Shown here: one piece after another, positions 1 through 8,591 of the stretch
How the letters are laid out: every line of letters begins with the position of its first letter
How positions within the stretch are numbered: position 1 is the first letter of the stretch
DNA from: Oxalobacteraceae bacterium UBA6704
Lineage (GTDB): Bacteria > Pseudomonadota > Gammaproteobacteria > Burkholderiales > Burkholderiaceae_D
Assembly: GCA_002454505.1 (NCBI GenBank)
Contig: DKJA01000148.1
Coordinates: forward strand, 1 to 64,000
Length of the DNA: 64,000 nt
Reading direction: 5' to 3'
Notes under the pieces: model-generated
What the model was told of the DNA's origin: nothing
Databases searched by the model: none
Seen by the model: the letters and a program-made list of their open reading frames with translations, nothing else
Position numbers and translations under genes: made by a program

Positions 1-37
1 GACTTTTGCTGAGCGCCGATAAACTTCAACCGCAACC

Positions 38-70
38 CCGGGGACAGTCCCTTGCAGGGACAGTCCCCGG
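38..70. repeat. REP-like GGGGACAGTCCC hairpin
   Basis: Two arms of the form CCGGGGACAGTCCC and GGGACAGTCCCCGG flank a 5-nt loop. They pair except for a single central A-A mismatch. The repeat sits 8 nt downstream of the sensor kinase stop. The same core recurs near 35.4, 40.45 and 63.6 kb, so this is a dispersed intergenic repeat rather than a gene-specific terminator; no T-run follows on the kinase strand. Confidence 0.75.
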
Positions 71-77
71 CCGGCTT

Positions 78-1394
78 TTACGCAGGCAGCACCACCACCG
101 CTCGCAAGCCACCGGCATTGCGATTCTCCAGCGTCAGCTTGCCACCGTGCGCCTCGACACATGAGCGCGCAATCGCCAGGCCCAGCCCCACGCCGCCCAG
201 CGCCGGCTGGCGCGACTGGTCGAGCCGGAAGAACGGCTTGAAGACGGTCTCCAGCTGCGCCGGCGCGATACCGGGCCCTTCGTCTTCCACCAGCACGCGT
301 ACCGCATCGCCATCGGGTTCGACGACGATGCGCGCGCAGTGCCCGTAGCGCACCGCGTTGTCCACCAGGTTGGTGAACGCCCGCTTGATCGCCAGCGGCC
401 GGCAGCGGTAGGGCAGGGGAGCCAATGCACCGCCAGCGACGAGCATCACGTCGCGCCCTTGCGCCGCCTGGTCGGCCGCGATGTCGGCCAGCAGCCGGCC
501 CAGGTCCACGTCCGTGGTCGGCTCGTCGTACGCGTCGTCCTTTGAAAAGCGCAGCGTCTCCTCGATCATCCCCGCCATATCCTTCAGCGTGCGCTGCATC
601 GCCGTGCGCAATTCAGGTTCGTCCACCAGTTCGGCGCGCAGCCGCAGCGACGTCACCATCGAGCGCAGGTCGTGGCTGATCGAGGCCAGCATCTGCTTGT
701 GGTCTTCGATATAGCTGGTCAGCCGCGCCTGCATCAGGTTGAACGACGCCGTCACCTCGCGGGCCTCGCGCGGGCCGGTCAACGGCAGCGGCGCGCTGTA
801 GTCGCCGCGGCTGACGCGTTCCGCACCGGCCGACAAGGCCCGGATTGGCCGCAGGATGCGCCGCACGAAGACGATGCCGATGACGAGCACGGGCAGCGTG
901 CTGACGGGGATCGAGAACTGCAGCGGGCGCCACCACCGGCTGCGGTTGACGACAACGGGTCGCTGCACGCTGTTCAGCCAGCGGCCGTCGGCAAGGCGCA
1001 TCGCGATCGCCAGTTCGGGATCTTCGCCGTCGCGGTCGCGCCGTTGCAGCCGCACGTCGTCGCCGGTGAGGCCGACCCGTGCGCACAGCGCCGCGTGCAG
1101 CTCCATCAACTCGCCGTGCGGCGGCAGCGCGGCGATCGCGCTGTTCGGCCCCGTGCGGAAGCGCGCCGTCGCGGAGTCGAGCACCTTCAGCGTGGCGTCG
1201 TCGGGATGAATCTGTGCGAGGCGGTAGATGGCGGGAATCCGGTCCAGCATCTGCCGGCGCGACAGCGCGTGGATCGGTTCGCCGCCGCCGGATGTCAGCA
1301 GCAGCGCAATCAGGTGGGCCGCCAGCAGGCCGCAGAACAGCAATCCGATCAGCTGGCCCGCCATCGTGCGGGGCCAGAGGCGGGGCAGCTTCAC
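78..1394 (-). CDS. Sensor histidine kinase (OmpR-partner type)
   Basis: Inner-membrane kinase of 438 aa. Residues 11-33 form a first membrane helix, about 34-158 are periplasmic and 160-178 form a second helix. A HAMP region follows, then an H-box with phospho-acceptor H241 (SHDLRSMVTS) and an HATPase domain with N-box NLVDNAVRYG and G-box GVGLGLA. The H-box lacks the usual proline of HDLRTP. The GTG start overlaps the regulator stop by 4 bp (GTGA), so the two are translationally coupled; an internal ATG ten codons on is the alternative. By position beside a FepA-like receptor it may sense siderophore or iron, as PfeS does in Pseudomonas, but no residue proves that. Confidence 0.9.
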   Translation of the reverse strand: MKLPRLWPRTMAGQLIGLLFCGLLAAHLIALLLTSGGGEPIHALSRRQMLDRIPAIYRLAQIHPDDATLKVLDSATARFRTGPNSAIAALPPHGELMELHAALCARVGLTGDDVRLQRRDRDGEDPELAIAMRLADGRWLNSVQRPVVVNRSRWWRPLQFSIPVSTLPVLVIGIVFVRRILRPIRALSAGAERVSRGDYSAPLPLTGPREAREVTASFNLMQARLTSYIEDHKQMLASISHDLRSMVTSLRLRAELVDEPELRTAMQRTLKDMAGMIEETLRFSKDDAYDEPTTDVDLGRLLADIAADQAAQGRDVMLVAGGALAPLPYRCRPLAIKRAFTNLVDNAVRYGHCARIVVEPDGDAVRVLVEDEGPGIAPAQLETVFKPFFRLDQSRQPALGGVGLGLAIARSCVEAHGGKLTLENRNAGGLRAVVVLPA

Positions 1395-2158
1395 GAAGGC
1401 GCCAGCGTGCGTTGCGCGGCCAGCGACGTGACGGCGGCCGCGAACAGGTAGCCGTTGCCCCATACGGTCTTCAGCAGGCCGGGGTGACGCGGGTCCGGTT
1501 CCAGCTTCTTGCGCAGCCGGCTCACCTGGCTGTCGATGCTGCGGTCGAACGTCAGCGCGTCGCCGCTGCCGATCAGGTCCAGCAGCCGGTCGCGGCTCAG
1601 CACCGTGCCGGGATGCTCGACCAGCACGCGCAGTAGCCGGTATTCGGCAGTGGACAGCGCCACCACGCGGCCGCACCGGTCCGCCAGCTCGTGCCGCTCG
1701 ATGTCGAGCACCCAGTCGTCGAACGCATAGCGGCCGACGGCATCGGCGGCGGGCGGCGCCGCCTCGCTGGTCCGGCGCCAGCGCCGCAGCACGGAGTGGA
1801 TGCGCGCCACCAGCTCGGGCGGATCGAACGGCTTGACGATGTAGTCGTCGGCACCGCTTTCCAGTCCCGCCACCTTGTCGGCCGACGTGTGCATCGCCGT
1901 CAGCAGGATCACCGGCGTGGCGATGGTGCCGACGATGCGCCGGCACAGCGACAGGCCGTCCTCGCCCGGCATCATCACGTCCAGCACGATCAGGTCGAAG
2001 CGGTGGCGGGCCAGCAGCGCGCCGGCTTCCCCGGCATCGGCGGCCGTCGTCACCGCCATGCCCTGGCGGGTCAGGTACGCAGCCAGCGACTGGCGGATGT
2101 CGGGATGGTCGTCGACGACGAGGATGTGCGCTGCAGGTTGCGATGCTGGCGCCATCAT
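1391..2158 (-). CDS. OmpR/PhoB-family response regulator
   Basis: 255-aa DNA-binding regulator partnered with the downstream kinase. Residues about 10-125 form the receiver domain with acidic pocket DD16-17, phospho-acceptor D60 in LDVMMPG and K in the IVKPFD loop. Residues about 150-245 are a winged helix of the Trans_reg_C type (RLLDLIGSGDALTFDRSIDSQ). Two ATG codons are adjacent at the start and neither has a good Shine-Dalgarno sequence. A Fur-like palindrome overlaps the start, suggesting iron repression. It resembles PfeR/OmpR regulators; the regulated gene is probably the nearby receptor (inference). Confidence 0.9.
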   Translation of the reverse strand: MMAPASQPAAHILVVDDHPDIRQSLAAYLTRQGMAVTTAADAGEAGALLARHRFDLIVLDVMMPGEDGLSLCRRIVGTIATPVILLTAMHTSADKVAGLESGADDYIVKPFDPPELVARIHSVLRRWRRTSEAAPPAADAVGRYAFDDWVLDIERHELADRCGRVVALSTAEYRLLRVLVEHPGTVLSRDRLLDLIGSGDALTFDRSIDSQVSRLRKKLEPDPRHPGLLKTVWGNGYLFAAAVTSLAAQRTLAPS

Positions 2159-2177
2159 TTGAGGATGATTCTCATTT
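2157..2177. promoter_or_regulatory. Fur-like box at response-regulator start
   Basis: On the minus strand the site reads AAATGAGAA-TCA-TCCTCAAAT. It matches about 14 of 19 positions of the Fur consensus when aligned with GC immediately upstream. It shares the GCAAATGAGAAT half with the box upstream of the FepA-like receptor. It overlaps the start codon of the regulator gene. Confidence 0.55.
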
Positions 2178-2215
2178 GCATTTGATAGGCATTGTACCGT
2201 GACCCTCCCGCAGGC

Positions 2216-2548
2216 TCAAGCGATGGCCAGCCACGCCAGGCCGGCCACCAGCGCGGCGACCGGCACGGACCACATGACGGAGCGGGGCGCATAAGTGAAT
2301 TGCAGGCCCAGACCCAGCGCGGCAAACGTCAGCACGCCCAGCCAGCCGAGGATGCCCACCGAGATGCCCCAGGCGAAGACGGCCGGCGCCAGCGCCACCG
2401 CCAGCAGGCTCCAGCCGCCCAGCCGGTAAGCGAGGCTGGCGTTCGGCGGCATCTCGCGGCCGGTCACCTGGCCCTGGTGGCGGGACATCGACATCGATAC
2501 GGCAGCCATGGCCACGTACGACAGCGCCAGCACGATCAGCACGGTCAT
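2216..2548 (-). CDS. DUF3325 small membrane protein
   Basis: 110-aa protein with three to four hydrophobic helices (starting MTVLIVLALSYVAMAAVSMS and ending in AALVAGLAWLAIA). The sequence and context fit DUF3325, small inner-membrane proteins found next to PepSY proteins and siderophore receptors. Its ATG overlaps the PepSY stop by 4 bp (ATGA), so it is the distal gene of the receptor operon. Molecular function is unknown; a role in siderophore uptake or release of iron is inferred from the neighbours only. Confidence 0.8.
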   Translation of the reverse strand: MTVLIVLALSYVAMAAVSMSMSRHQGQVTGREMPPNASLAYRLGGWSLLAVALAPAVFAWGISVGILGWLGVLTFAALGLGLQFTYAPRSVMWSVPVAALVAGLAWLAIA

Positions 2549-4191
2549 GGCAGCACCTCCACCGGCGCGGCGGCGGGCGCCCTGGCTTTGTGTTCGGCGC
2601 GGTCCTTCTGCACCATGCGCTTCGCGATGACGAAGAAGATCGCGGCGATCGCCAGCATGGCCAGGTCGAAGCCGGCAATCGCCGTCTGGCCCAGCCGGAT
2701 GGCGGTGAACAGGCCGTGGCCGCCCGTCATCGGATTGAGCAGCGGCAGCAGTGCGAACAGGATCGCCACCGCGATGCTCTGTTCCTTCCACGCCGCGCGT
2801 GCCGGCCGCAGGGCCGCGTGCACAAGCGTCAGCAGCCATGCGATGAAGAAGCCGTTGATTTCCCAGTCGCCGCGGCCCGCCAGGTCGGCCGGCAGCAGGC
2901 GGTTGAGCCAGAAGTAAGCGGCCGTGGCAAACGCGATGCCGGCGATGGCGGCCGTGTTGGTCGCCTCCACCAGACGGTGGCCGAACGGCGTGCGGCCCAG
3001 CTTGCGCCGTTCCGGCAGCCGCTTGACGACCCACAGCACGAGCCCCGTGCCGACCATCGCGGTACCGGCCACGCCGGACAGGAACAGCAGCCAGCGCACC
3101 GCCGGTCCGGCAAAGCGGCCCATATGGGCGCTGGCGAACACGTTGTTGACGGCGCTCGCTGCTGACGGTTCTGCCGCCGGCGGCGTTTCCTTCAGCTTGC
3201 CGCTGGCGGCATCGAACAGCAGGCTGTCGGTGCGGCCGCGGGTGGCCAGGCTGTCGCTGCCCAGCGCGCGCAGTTCGACCGTCGCGCCCCGCTGGTTAGG
3301 CTTGTTGACGGTGATGCGGGCCACCTGGCGATCCGGCCACTGCGCCTGCGCGGTTGCCAGCATCGGCACGATCGCTGCGGTGAGGTCCACCTGTTCAGCC
3401 TTGCCGCGACCTTCTTCACGCCCGCCGCGGGCTTCTCGCTGGCCCTGGGCCGGCGCCATGCCGCGTCGCTCCATATTGTAGGCTTGCGTGTTGCCGTCGT
3501 AAGCCACGTTGGCGCCCCACGGCATCAGCGTCGCCACAAGCAGCAGCAGGCCGGAGAACGTGATCATCACGTGGAACGGCAGTGCCAGCACGGCCGTCGC
3601 ATTGTGCGCGTCGAGCCACGAACGCTGGCCCTTCTTCGGCCGGAAGGTGAAGAACTCGGTAAAAATCTTCTTGTGCGTGATGACGCCGCTGACGATCGCC
3701 GCGAACATGAACATCGTGGCGATGCCGACGATCCACCGGCCCACCGCGCGCGGCAGCGCATGCAGCTCGAAATGAAAGCGGTACAGGAAGTTCCCGCCGC
3801 GGGTTTCGCGCACGTCGATCTTGTCGCCGGTGGCCGCATCGAGTTCGGCGCGCTTCAGTCCGGCGCGGCCTTGCTGCTGCTGGCCTTTCTCGCGCCAGGT
3901 GGCGGACACGGAAGTCTGCCGCTCGTTCGGCAGGTCCAGGTTCCACACCGTTGCTTCCGGCGCGAGCTTCTGCATGGCGGCCAGCGCCACCTGCGCCGTG
4001 GCCGCGGGCGTGGCGGCCGGTACGGAAGCATGCAGCTCGGGCTTCATCCACAGGTTCACTTCGTCGAGGAAGTAACTGAGCGTGCCCGTGAAGAACACGG
4101 CATACAGCAGCCAGCCCAGCACGATGCCGGTCCACGTGTGCAGCCACGACATCGACTGCCGGATGCCTTCCGGCTTGCCGTCGGGCCTCAT
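2545..4191 (-). CDS. PepSY-associated TM (iron-regulated) membrane protein
   Basis: 548-aa inner-membrane protein of the PepSY_TM family (PiuB-like), commonly induced with siderophore receptors and implicated in periplasmic ferric-siderophore reduction. The N-terminus SWLHTWTGIVLGWLLYAVFFTG is the typical first helix with conserved H and W. A periplasmic PepSY-like segment follows, then helices around 190-215 and 255-280 (FHVMITFSGLLLLVATLMPWG), a second periplasmic region with a low-complexity RE/GR-rich stretch, and C-terminal helices. The start was chosen because it overlaps the upstream stop by 4 bp; a longer reading of the frame runs through the DUF3649 gene and is not real. Confidence 0.88.
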   Translation of the reverse strand: MRPDGKPEGIRQSMSWLHTWTGIVLGWLLYAVFFTGTLSYFLDEVNLWMKPELHASVPAATPAATAQVALAAMQKLAPEATVWNLDLPNERQTSVSATWREKGQQQQGRAGLKRAELDAATGDKIDVRETRGGNFLYRFHFELHALPRAVGRWIVGIATMFMFAAIVSGVITHKKIFTEFFTFRPKKGQRSWLDAHNATAVLALPFHVMITFSGLLLLVATLMPWGANVAYDGNTQAYNMERRGMAPAQGQREARGGREEGRGKAEQVDLTAAIVPMLATAQAQWPDRQVARITVNKPNQRGATVELRALGSDSLATRGRTDSLLFDAASGKLKETPPAAEPSAASAVNNVFASAHMGRFAGPAVRWLLFLSGVAGTAMVGTGLVLWVVKRLPERRKLGRTPFGHRLVEATNTAAIAGIAFATAAYFWLNRLLPADLAGRGDWEINGFFIAWLLTLVHAALRPARAAWKEQSIAVAILFALLPLLNPMTGGHGLFTAIRLGQTAIAGFDLAMLAIAAIFFVIAKRMVQKDRAEHKARAPAAAPVEVLP

Positions 4192-4490
4192 GCCGCGGCT
4201 CCGGCCAGCCAGGCGCCCAGCGCCAGCAGCGCGGTCGGGATCAGGATGCCGGCCCATGCGCGGCGCATGCTTGTGACGGCGAACACCCAGATCACCGCGC
4301 AGACCTGCACGACGAACGACAGGATGCCGGCGGTGGTGACGGCATCCATGCGCGCCATGCCGAAGCGCTGCAGCCACAGGCTCATGCAGATCGCCCAGGC
4401 GGCGGCCAGCGCATAGCCGCCGAACAGCGCGGCGATGCTGCGCGATGCCACGGCCCAGCGGTAACGGGCGAGGGAAAGAGTCTTGTCCAT
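4188..4490 (-). CDS. DUF3649 small membrane protein
   Basis: 100-aa protein with three predicted membrane helices (about 16-38, 50-70 and 78-98) ending in LLALGAWLAGAAA. The pattern and position between a TonB receptor and a PepSY protein fit DUF3649. Its stop overlaps the PepSY ATG by 4 bp. It follows a hairpin/T-run after the receptor gene, so it probably gets only partial read-through. Function is unknown; iron-siderophore handling is inferred from context. Confidence 0.8.
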   Translation of the reverse strand: MDKTLSLARYRWAVASRSIAALFGGYALAAAWAICMSLWLQRFGMARMDAVTTAGILSFVVQVCAVIWVFAVTSMRRAWAGILIPTALLALGAWLAGAAA

Positions 4491-4517
4491 CGGACGTGTC
4501 CTTCAAATCAAAAACGG

Positions 4518-4552
4518 AAAAAGCGCAGCCGCGGGCCATGGCCCGGCTGCGC
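4518..4552 (-). terminator. Intrinsic terminator after fepA-like gene
   Basis: On the minus strand a strong stem (outer arms GCGCAGCC/GGCTGCGC, inner GGCC-AT-GGCC) is followed by five Ts. It lies 12 nt past the receptor stop and before the DUF3649 start. It would make expression of the downstream membrane genes lower than that of the receptor. Confidence 0.75.
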
Positions 4553-4564
4553 CCCTTGATAACG

Positions 4565-6790
4565 TCAGAACGTTGACGTCAGGCTGACGAACAGCGAACG
4601 GCCCGCTTCGTTGTACGTCGCGGCGCCGGCCGACGAGCCGGTGCTTTCGCGGAACTTGCGCTCGTCGAACAGGTTGTTGATGCCGGCCCGCACGCGCAGC
4701 TTCGGCGTGAACGCATAGCCCACGTTGACACCCCACACGCTGTACGGGCTGATCGCGTTCAGCGCGTCGCCCGTCGCGGCGGCACCCTGCGTGGTCAGGC
4801 GGCGCGGCTCCTGCTTGCCGTACCACGAACCCGTGCCGACGAACGACAGCCTGTCGTTGAACTGCCAGTCCAGCGTCGTGTTCAGCGTGTATTCGGGGAT
4901 CACGGACAGTGGCTCGCCCGTTGTCTTGTTCTCGTTCTCGATCATGTAGGTGACGTTGTTGGTCCACTTCACGTTACGGCCGAACGGCAGCGTCACGTTG
5001 CCCTCGACACCCTGCACGATGGCCTTCGGCGAGTTCTCCCACTGGAACAGGCGGCCGTTGGCCGACGTGTTGCCGAGCAGCGTGTCCATGCCACCGGTGA
5101 TCTTGTTCTTGTAGTCGTTGTGGAAGTACGTCAGGCTGGCCGCGTAACCCTGGTCGCTGTAGCCGACACCGATCTCCTTGTTGACCGAGGTTTCCGGATC
5201 GAGGTTCTCGTTGCCGCGCACGTAGCAGCCGCCGCCCAGGTTCGGGTTGTTGACGGGGCAGCCGTTGCCGCGCGTGTAGTACAGGTAGTTCGGATTCGAC
5301 TGGTACAGGTTCGGCGCCTTGAACGCGCGGGCGATGCCGCCCTTGATCGTGATGGTCGGCGTCAGCGCATACGATGCGTTCAGGCTCGGGCTCCAGTTGG
5401 TGCCGAACTGGCTGTGCTTGTCGAAGCGCAGGCCGGGCGTCAGGACCGTCTGCGCCGTCACGCCGATGTTATCCTCGATGAACAGCGCGTAGGTTTCCGC
5501 GCTGGCCTTGCCGTCGCGGCTCGTCGCCGGCAGGCCGGGGATCGCGGTGGCTGTCTGCGTCATCGAATACGGGTCGTCCAGCTTTTCCTGGCGCGCTTCG
5601 AAGCCCATCGTCATCATCTGCGACACGCCGCCCAGCTTCATCGGCACGCTGACTTCGCCGGTCAGGCCATAGTTCTTCAGGTCGGAAGTGGAGCGCTCGG
5701 TGGCCGAGTTGATGCTGCCTTCCGGGCCGCCGGCCAGGCCTTCGTTCATGCGCGTGTTGTCGGTGTTCTCGTAGGTCAGCGCCAGCTTCGACGTGCCGAG
5801 GTCCCACTTGCCGCGGTGCGTCAGCGACGCGGAGCGGCGGATCATCACATTGGTTTCCGCGTTGGCGTTGGCCAGTTCGCCCAGCAGCGGCGAGCCGGCC
5901 GAGTTCACCGCGCGGTCGCCCGCGTAGATATTGCCCTGGCGGCTGAAGCCCGATTCCAGTTCCAGCACCTGGCCGTCGGCGACGTCCCAGCGCAGCAGGC
6001 CGCCGATGTCGCGGTTGCGCACGCCTTCGCGGCCGGCCGGCGGGATCGCGCCGTCGGCCGTGTTTTCCGGCGTGGCGTTCAATGCCAGTTCGTCCGCTTC
6101 CGTCTTGTTTACATTGCCGAACACGCGGAACGAGAATTTGCCGGCCAGCGGGCCGGCGAGGTTGAAGCCGAGTCGTTTCGACGCGCCTTCCTCACCGTGT
6201 TCCGGCGCCAGCGCGTAGGCCGTGACGGAGCCGGACAGCTTGTCCGTCGGCGCCTTGGTGATGATGTTGATCACGCCCCCCGCCGCGCCGGAACCGTAGC
6301 GCGCCGCGGCCGGGCCGCGCAGCACTTCGATGCGTTCCACCAGTTCGGCCGGCACCCAGTTCGTGTCGCCGCGCGTATTGCGTTCGCCGCTGCGGCCCAT
6401 GCGCACCGAGTTGCGCGACATGACGGGCTTGCCGTCGACGAGGATCAGCGTGTTTTCCGGCCCCATGCCGCGCAGGTCGATCTGGCGGTTGTTGCCGTAC
6501 TGGCCCGTGGAGCTGTTGCCCGACAGGCTCACGCCCGGCATCGTGCGGATGATCTCGGACAGGTCGTTGGCCGGCGGGCGCGCTTCGATATCCGCGGCGG
6601 TGATCGTGGACACGCCGGGCGCCTGCTTCAGCTCTTCCTCGGCGGTGGCGGTCACCTGCACTTCGGCCATCTGCTGCTCGGTGGCGACGGACTGCTGGGC
6701 GGCGGCGGGCGCGGCGAAGGCAAACAGCGCGACGCAGATCGCGGCGGCCATGGGGGTGGGTTGCAGGAGAGCGGTGGTGCGGTTCGTCAT
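4565..6790 (-). CDS. fepA: TonB-dependent ferric catecholate siderophore receptor (FepA/PfeA type)
   Basis: 741-aa outer-membrane receptor. A signal peptide (about 1-31, cleavage after AAPAAA) precedes a plug domain with the signatures of the enterobactin receptors: RQIDLRGMGPENTL, DGKPVMSRNSVR, GERNTRGDTNWVPAELVERI and GPAAARYGSGAAGG. The remaining residues form the 22-strand barrel and the chain ends in phenylalanine, as outer-membrane barrels do. A short EVQVTATAEE segment before the plug is the TonB box region. It imports ferric enterobactin or a related catecholate with TonB-ExbBD energy. A Fur-like palindrome lies upstream. The exact siderophore cannot be fixed from sequence alone. Confidence 0.92.
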   Translation of the reverse strand: MTNRTTALLQPTPMAAAICVALFAFAAPAAAQQSVATEQQMAEVQVTATAEEELKQAPGVSTITAADIEARPPANDLSEIIRTMPGVSLSGNSSTGQYGNNRQIDLRGMGPENTLILVDGKPVMSRNSVRMGRSGERNTRGDTNWVPAELVERIEVLRGPAAARYGSGAAGGVINIITKAPTDKLSGSVTAYALAPEHGEEGASKRLGFNLAGPLAGKFSFRVFGNVNKTEADELALNATPENTADGAIPPAGREGVRNRDIGGLLRWDVADGQVLELESGFSRQGNIYAGDRAVNSAGSPLLGELANANAETNVMIRRSASLTHRGKWDLGTSKLALTYENTDNTRMNEGLAGGPEGSINSATERSTSDLKNYGLTGEVSVPMKLGGVSQMMTMGFEARQEKLDDPYSMTQTATAIPGLPATSRDGKASAETYALFIEDNIGVTAQTVLTPGLRFDKHSQFGTNWSPSLNASYALTPTITIKGGIARAFKAPNLYQSNPNYLYYTRGNGCPVNNPNLGGGCYVRGNENLDPETSVNKEIGVGYSDQGYAASLTYFHNDYKNKITGGMDTLLGNTSANGRLFQWENSPKAIVQGVEGNVTLPFGRNVKWTNNVTYMIENENKTTGEPLSVIPEYTLNTTLDWQFNDRLSFVGTGSWYGKQEPRRLTTQGAAATGDALNAISPYSVWGVNVGYAFTPKLRVRAGINNLFDERKFRESTGSSAGAATYNEAGRSLFVSLTSTF

Positions 6791-6838
6791 TGTTGTTGGT
6801 CCCGTAGTTGTGGCTTTTTCCCTGACGTCACGTCAGAT

Positions 6839-6863
6839 GCAAATGAGAATGATACTCATTTGC
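6839..6863. promoter_or_regulatory. Fur box of fepA-like receptor
   Basis: A 25-bp near-perfect palindrome with 9-bp arms GCAAATGAG/CTCATTTGC around AATGATA. It lies 49 nt upstream of the receptor ATG. On the minus strand a TTGACA -35 element sits at 6877-6882, so the box covers the expected -10 region, the classic arrangement for Fur repression. Confidence 0.8.
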
Positions 6864-7001
6864 CTGTCGAAAAGTTTGTCAAAGTGTGGCGACGGCCAGG
6901 CCCGTTTCTTGTGGCTGTGTCCTCCGAGGTTGTGGAAAGCCCCGGCGGTGCAGAGCGGCAAAGCGGGCTTTCAACAATCCCGGATGACAGAGCCTTTCTT
7001 G

Positions 7002-7030
7002 TTGACTTCACAAAACCACCTGATTACACT
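7002..7030 (+). promoter_or_regulatory. Sigma-70 promoter of the sugar-acid operon
   Basis: TTGACT (7002-7007), a 17-nt spacer, then TACACT (7025-7030). The predicted +1 falls on the LacI-type operator that begins 7 nt further on. The gluconokinase promoter has the same -10 hexamer and spacing. Confidence 0.7.
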
Positions 7031-7036
7031 TGCCTT

Positions 7037-7050
7037 TGATAGCGCTATCA
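7037..7050. promoter_or_regulatory. LacI-family operator, copy 1
   Basis: Perfect palindrome TGATAGCGCTATCA with a central CG typical of LacI/GalR-family operators. An identical copy is at 11609-11622 before gluconokinase. It overlaps the predicted transcription start, so binding would repress. The LacI-type gene of this locus is the obvious binder. Confidence 0.85.
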
Positions 7051-7081
7051 GAAGCGATAAAAAAACCAACAGGAGACAACC

Positions 7082-7135
7082 ATGCAATCATTCCCGGTTC
7101 CACCTTCCCGCGCCCCCGCACATCCGGTCGAGTAG
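7082..7135 (+). CDS. 17-codon leader ORF (leader peptide or gene remnant)
   Basis: An ATG preceded by AGGAGA with 5-nt spacing opens MQSFPVPPSRAPAHPVE and stops at TAG. Five of 17 residues are proline. It is the first ORF of the transcript, followed by an intrinsic-terminator-like hairpin and then by the symporter with its own Shine-Dalgarno sequence. It may be a regulatory leader peptide, or the 5' end of a gene deleted between its start and its terminator. The strong ribosome binding site is visible; function is not. Confidence 0.35.
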   Translation: MQSFPVPPSRAPAHPVE

Positions 7136-7144
7136 TCCGATGGG

Positions 7145-7178
7145 CGGGCCGGTTGCTCACTTTCCCCGGCCCGTTTTT
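7145..7178 (+). terminator. Intrinsic terminator in operon leader
   Basis: Perfect 8-bp GC stem CGGGCCGG/CCGGCCCG, 13-nt loop, then TTTTT. It lies between the promoter/operator and the symporter start, in the direction of transcription, so it would attenuate the operon or mark the end of a lost gene. Confidence 0.65.
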
Positions 7179-7231
7179 GCTGTGCGGGCAGGCCGCGTGG
7201 CTTGCCCGTGCAGGCTTTTTGAAGGAGCAGC

Positions 7232-8581
7232 GTGAACGTCCTCACCTGGCGCGAGAAAATCAGTTACGGCATCGCCGACATGGGGTTCAATTTTTACTGG
7301 ACCAATATCGCCACGTTCCTGCTGATCTTCTATACGGACACCTTCGGCATCTCGGCCGCGGCGGCGGCATCGATGATGTTTGCCGTCAAACTGATCAACG
7401 CGTTCACCGATCCCCTGATCGGCGCCGTGGCCGACCGCACCACCACGCGCTTCGGCAAGTTCCGCCCCTATCTCGTGTGGATGGCGATCCCGCTGGGCCT
7501 TGCCGCCGTGCTCACGTACACGACGCCCGACCTCGACCACGACGGCAAGCTGGCCTGGGCCTACGGCACCTACCTGCTGATGATGGTGTGCTACACGGGC
7601 GTCAACATCCCCTATAACGCGCTGTCCGGCGTGCTGACGCCGGACCCGCAGCAGCGCTCGACCGTCAACGGCCTGCGCTTCATCTTTGCCTTTGCCGGCA
7701 GTACGCTCGTCACCGCCGCCACGCCATCGATGGTGCTGCTGCTCGGTGGCGGCAACGAGAAGCTGGGCTGGCAGCTGACGATGGCCGCCTGGGCGGTGGC
7801 TGCATCGGTCATGTTCGCCGTGACCTTCTTCAACACGCGCGAGCGCATCGCCCCGCCGCCGCAGCAGAAGACCAATGTGCTGCAGGACGTGCGCGACCTG
7901 ACGCGCAACGGCCCCTGGCTGGTGCTGTTCTTCCTGGCGCTGATCATCATGGTGACGATCACGCTGCGCACCACCACGGCCGCCTACTACTTCAAGTACT
8001 ACGTGGGCCGGCCGGAACTGATGGCCGCCTTCGTGCCTGCTTACATGATGGCCGCCGCATTCGGCGCCGCCGCCACGCCACTGCTGACGCGCTTCGTCGA
8101 CAAGAAGAAGCTGATGATCATCTTGATGAGCGCCACCGCCGTGCTGTCGGCCGCGTTCTTCGCGATCCCGCCGGACCAGGTGGGACTGATGTTCGCGCTG
8201 CAGGTCGGCCTGGGCCTCGTGCTGGGGCCGAAGTCGCCGCTGGCGTTCTCGATGTATGCCGACACGGCCGACTACAACGAATGGCGCACGGGCCGGCGCG
8301 CCACGGCGATGACGTTTGCCGCCGCCACGTTTTCGCAGAAGCTGGGCACGGCGCTGGCGGTGGCCGTCATCGGCGCGCTGTTCACGGCGCTGGGCTACGT
8401 GCCGAACGCCACGCAGAACGCGGGATCGACGGCCGCCATCGTGTGGCTGATGTCGCTGATCCCCGCCGCCTTCGCGCTGCTGGCGGTGGCCGTGATGTGC
8501 TGCTACCGGCTCGACGCACCCGCGCTGGCCACGATCCAGACCGAACTCGCCGCCCGCAAGGCGGCACCATCCCCTGCCTGA
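7232..8581 (+). CDS. GPH-family sugar:cation symporter, probable cellobionate importer
   Basis: 449-aa, 12-helix transporter of the glycoside-pentoside-hexuronide (MelB-like) branch of MFS. The N-terminus [14 protein letters not shown], the [21 protein letters not shown] loop and the C-half [10 protein letters not shown] motif are family signatures. The GTG start is preceded by GAAGGAG (7221-7227). A GH94 phosphorylase starts 10 nt after the stop and gluconokinase lies beyond, so the likely substrate is an aldonic or uronic disaccharide such as cellobionate. Family assignment is firm, substrate is inferred. Transcription should be controlled by the LacI operator and the leader terminator. Confidence 0.88.
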   Translation: MNVLTWREKISYGIADMGFNFYWTNIATFLLIFYTDTFGISAAAAASMMFAVKLINAFTDPLIGAVADRTTTRFGKFRPYLVWMAIPLGLAAVLTYTTPDLDHDGKLAWAYGTYLLMMVCYTGVNIPYNALSGVLTPDPQQRSTVNGLRFIFAFAGSTLVTAATPSMVLLLGGGNEKLGWQLTMAAWAVAASVMFAVTFFNTRERIAPPPQQKTNVLQDVRDLTRNGPWLVLFFLALIIMVTITLRTTTAAYYFKYYVGRPELMAAFVPAYMMAAAFGAAATPLLTRFVDKKKLMIILMSATAVLSAAFFAIPPDQVGLMFALQVGLGLVLGPKSPLAFSMYADTADYNEWRTGRRATAMTFAAATFSQKLGTALAVAVIGALFTALGYVPNATQNAGSTAAIVWLMSLIPAAFALLAVAVMCCYRLDAPALATIQTELAARKAAPSPA

Positions 8582-8591
8582 CGGAGTGACC

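Noticed and set aside
1391..1946. An extended 622-aa kinase reading into the regulator gene
   Set aside because: That portion is the regulator gene in another frame; the GTG overlapping the regulator stop is preferred.
2545..4539. A 664-aa version of the PepSY protein
   Set aside because: The N-terminal 116 residues are out-of-frame translation of the DUF3649 gene; the coupled ATG at 4191 is the natural start.
6822..6836. CTGACGTCACGTCAG palindrome in the FepA-like leader
   Set aside because: Short, and explained as a possible 5' UTR hairpin; no second copy or known regulator match.
5120..7039. A 639-codon plus-strand frame opposite the FepA-like gene
   Set aside because: Antisense shadow that also crosses the Fur box and promoter region.
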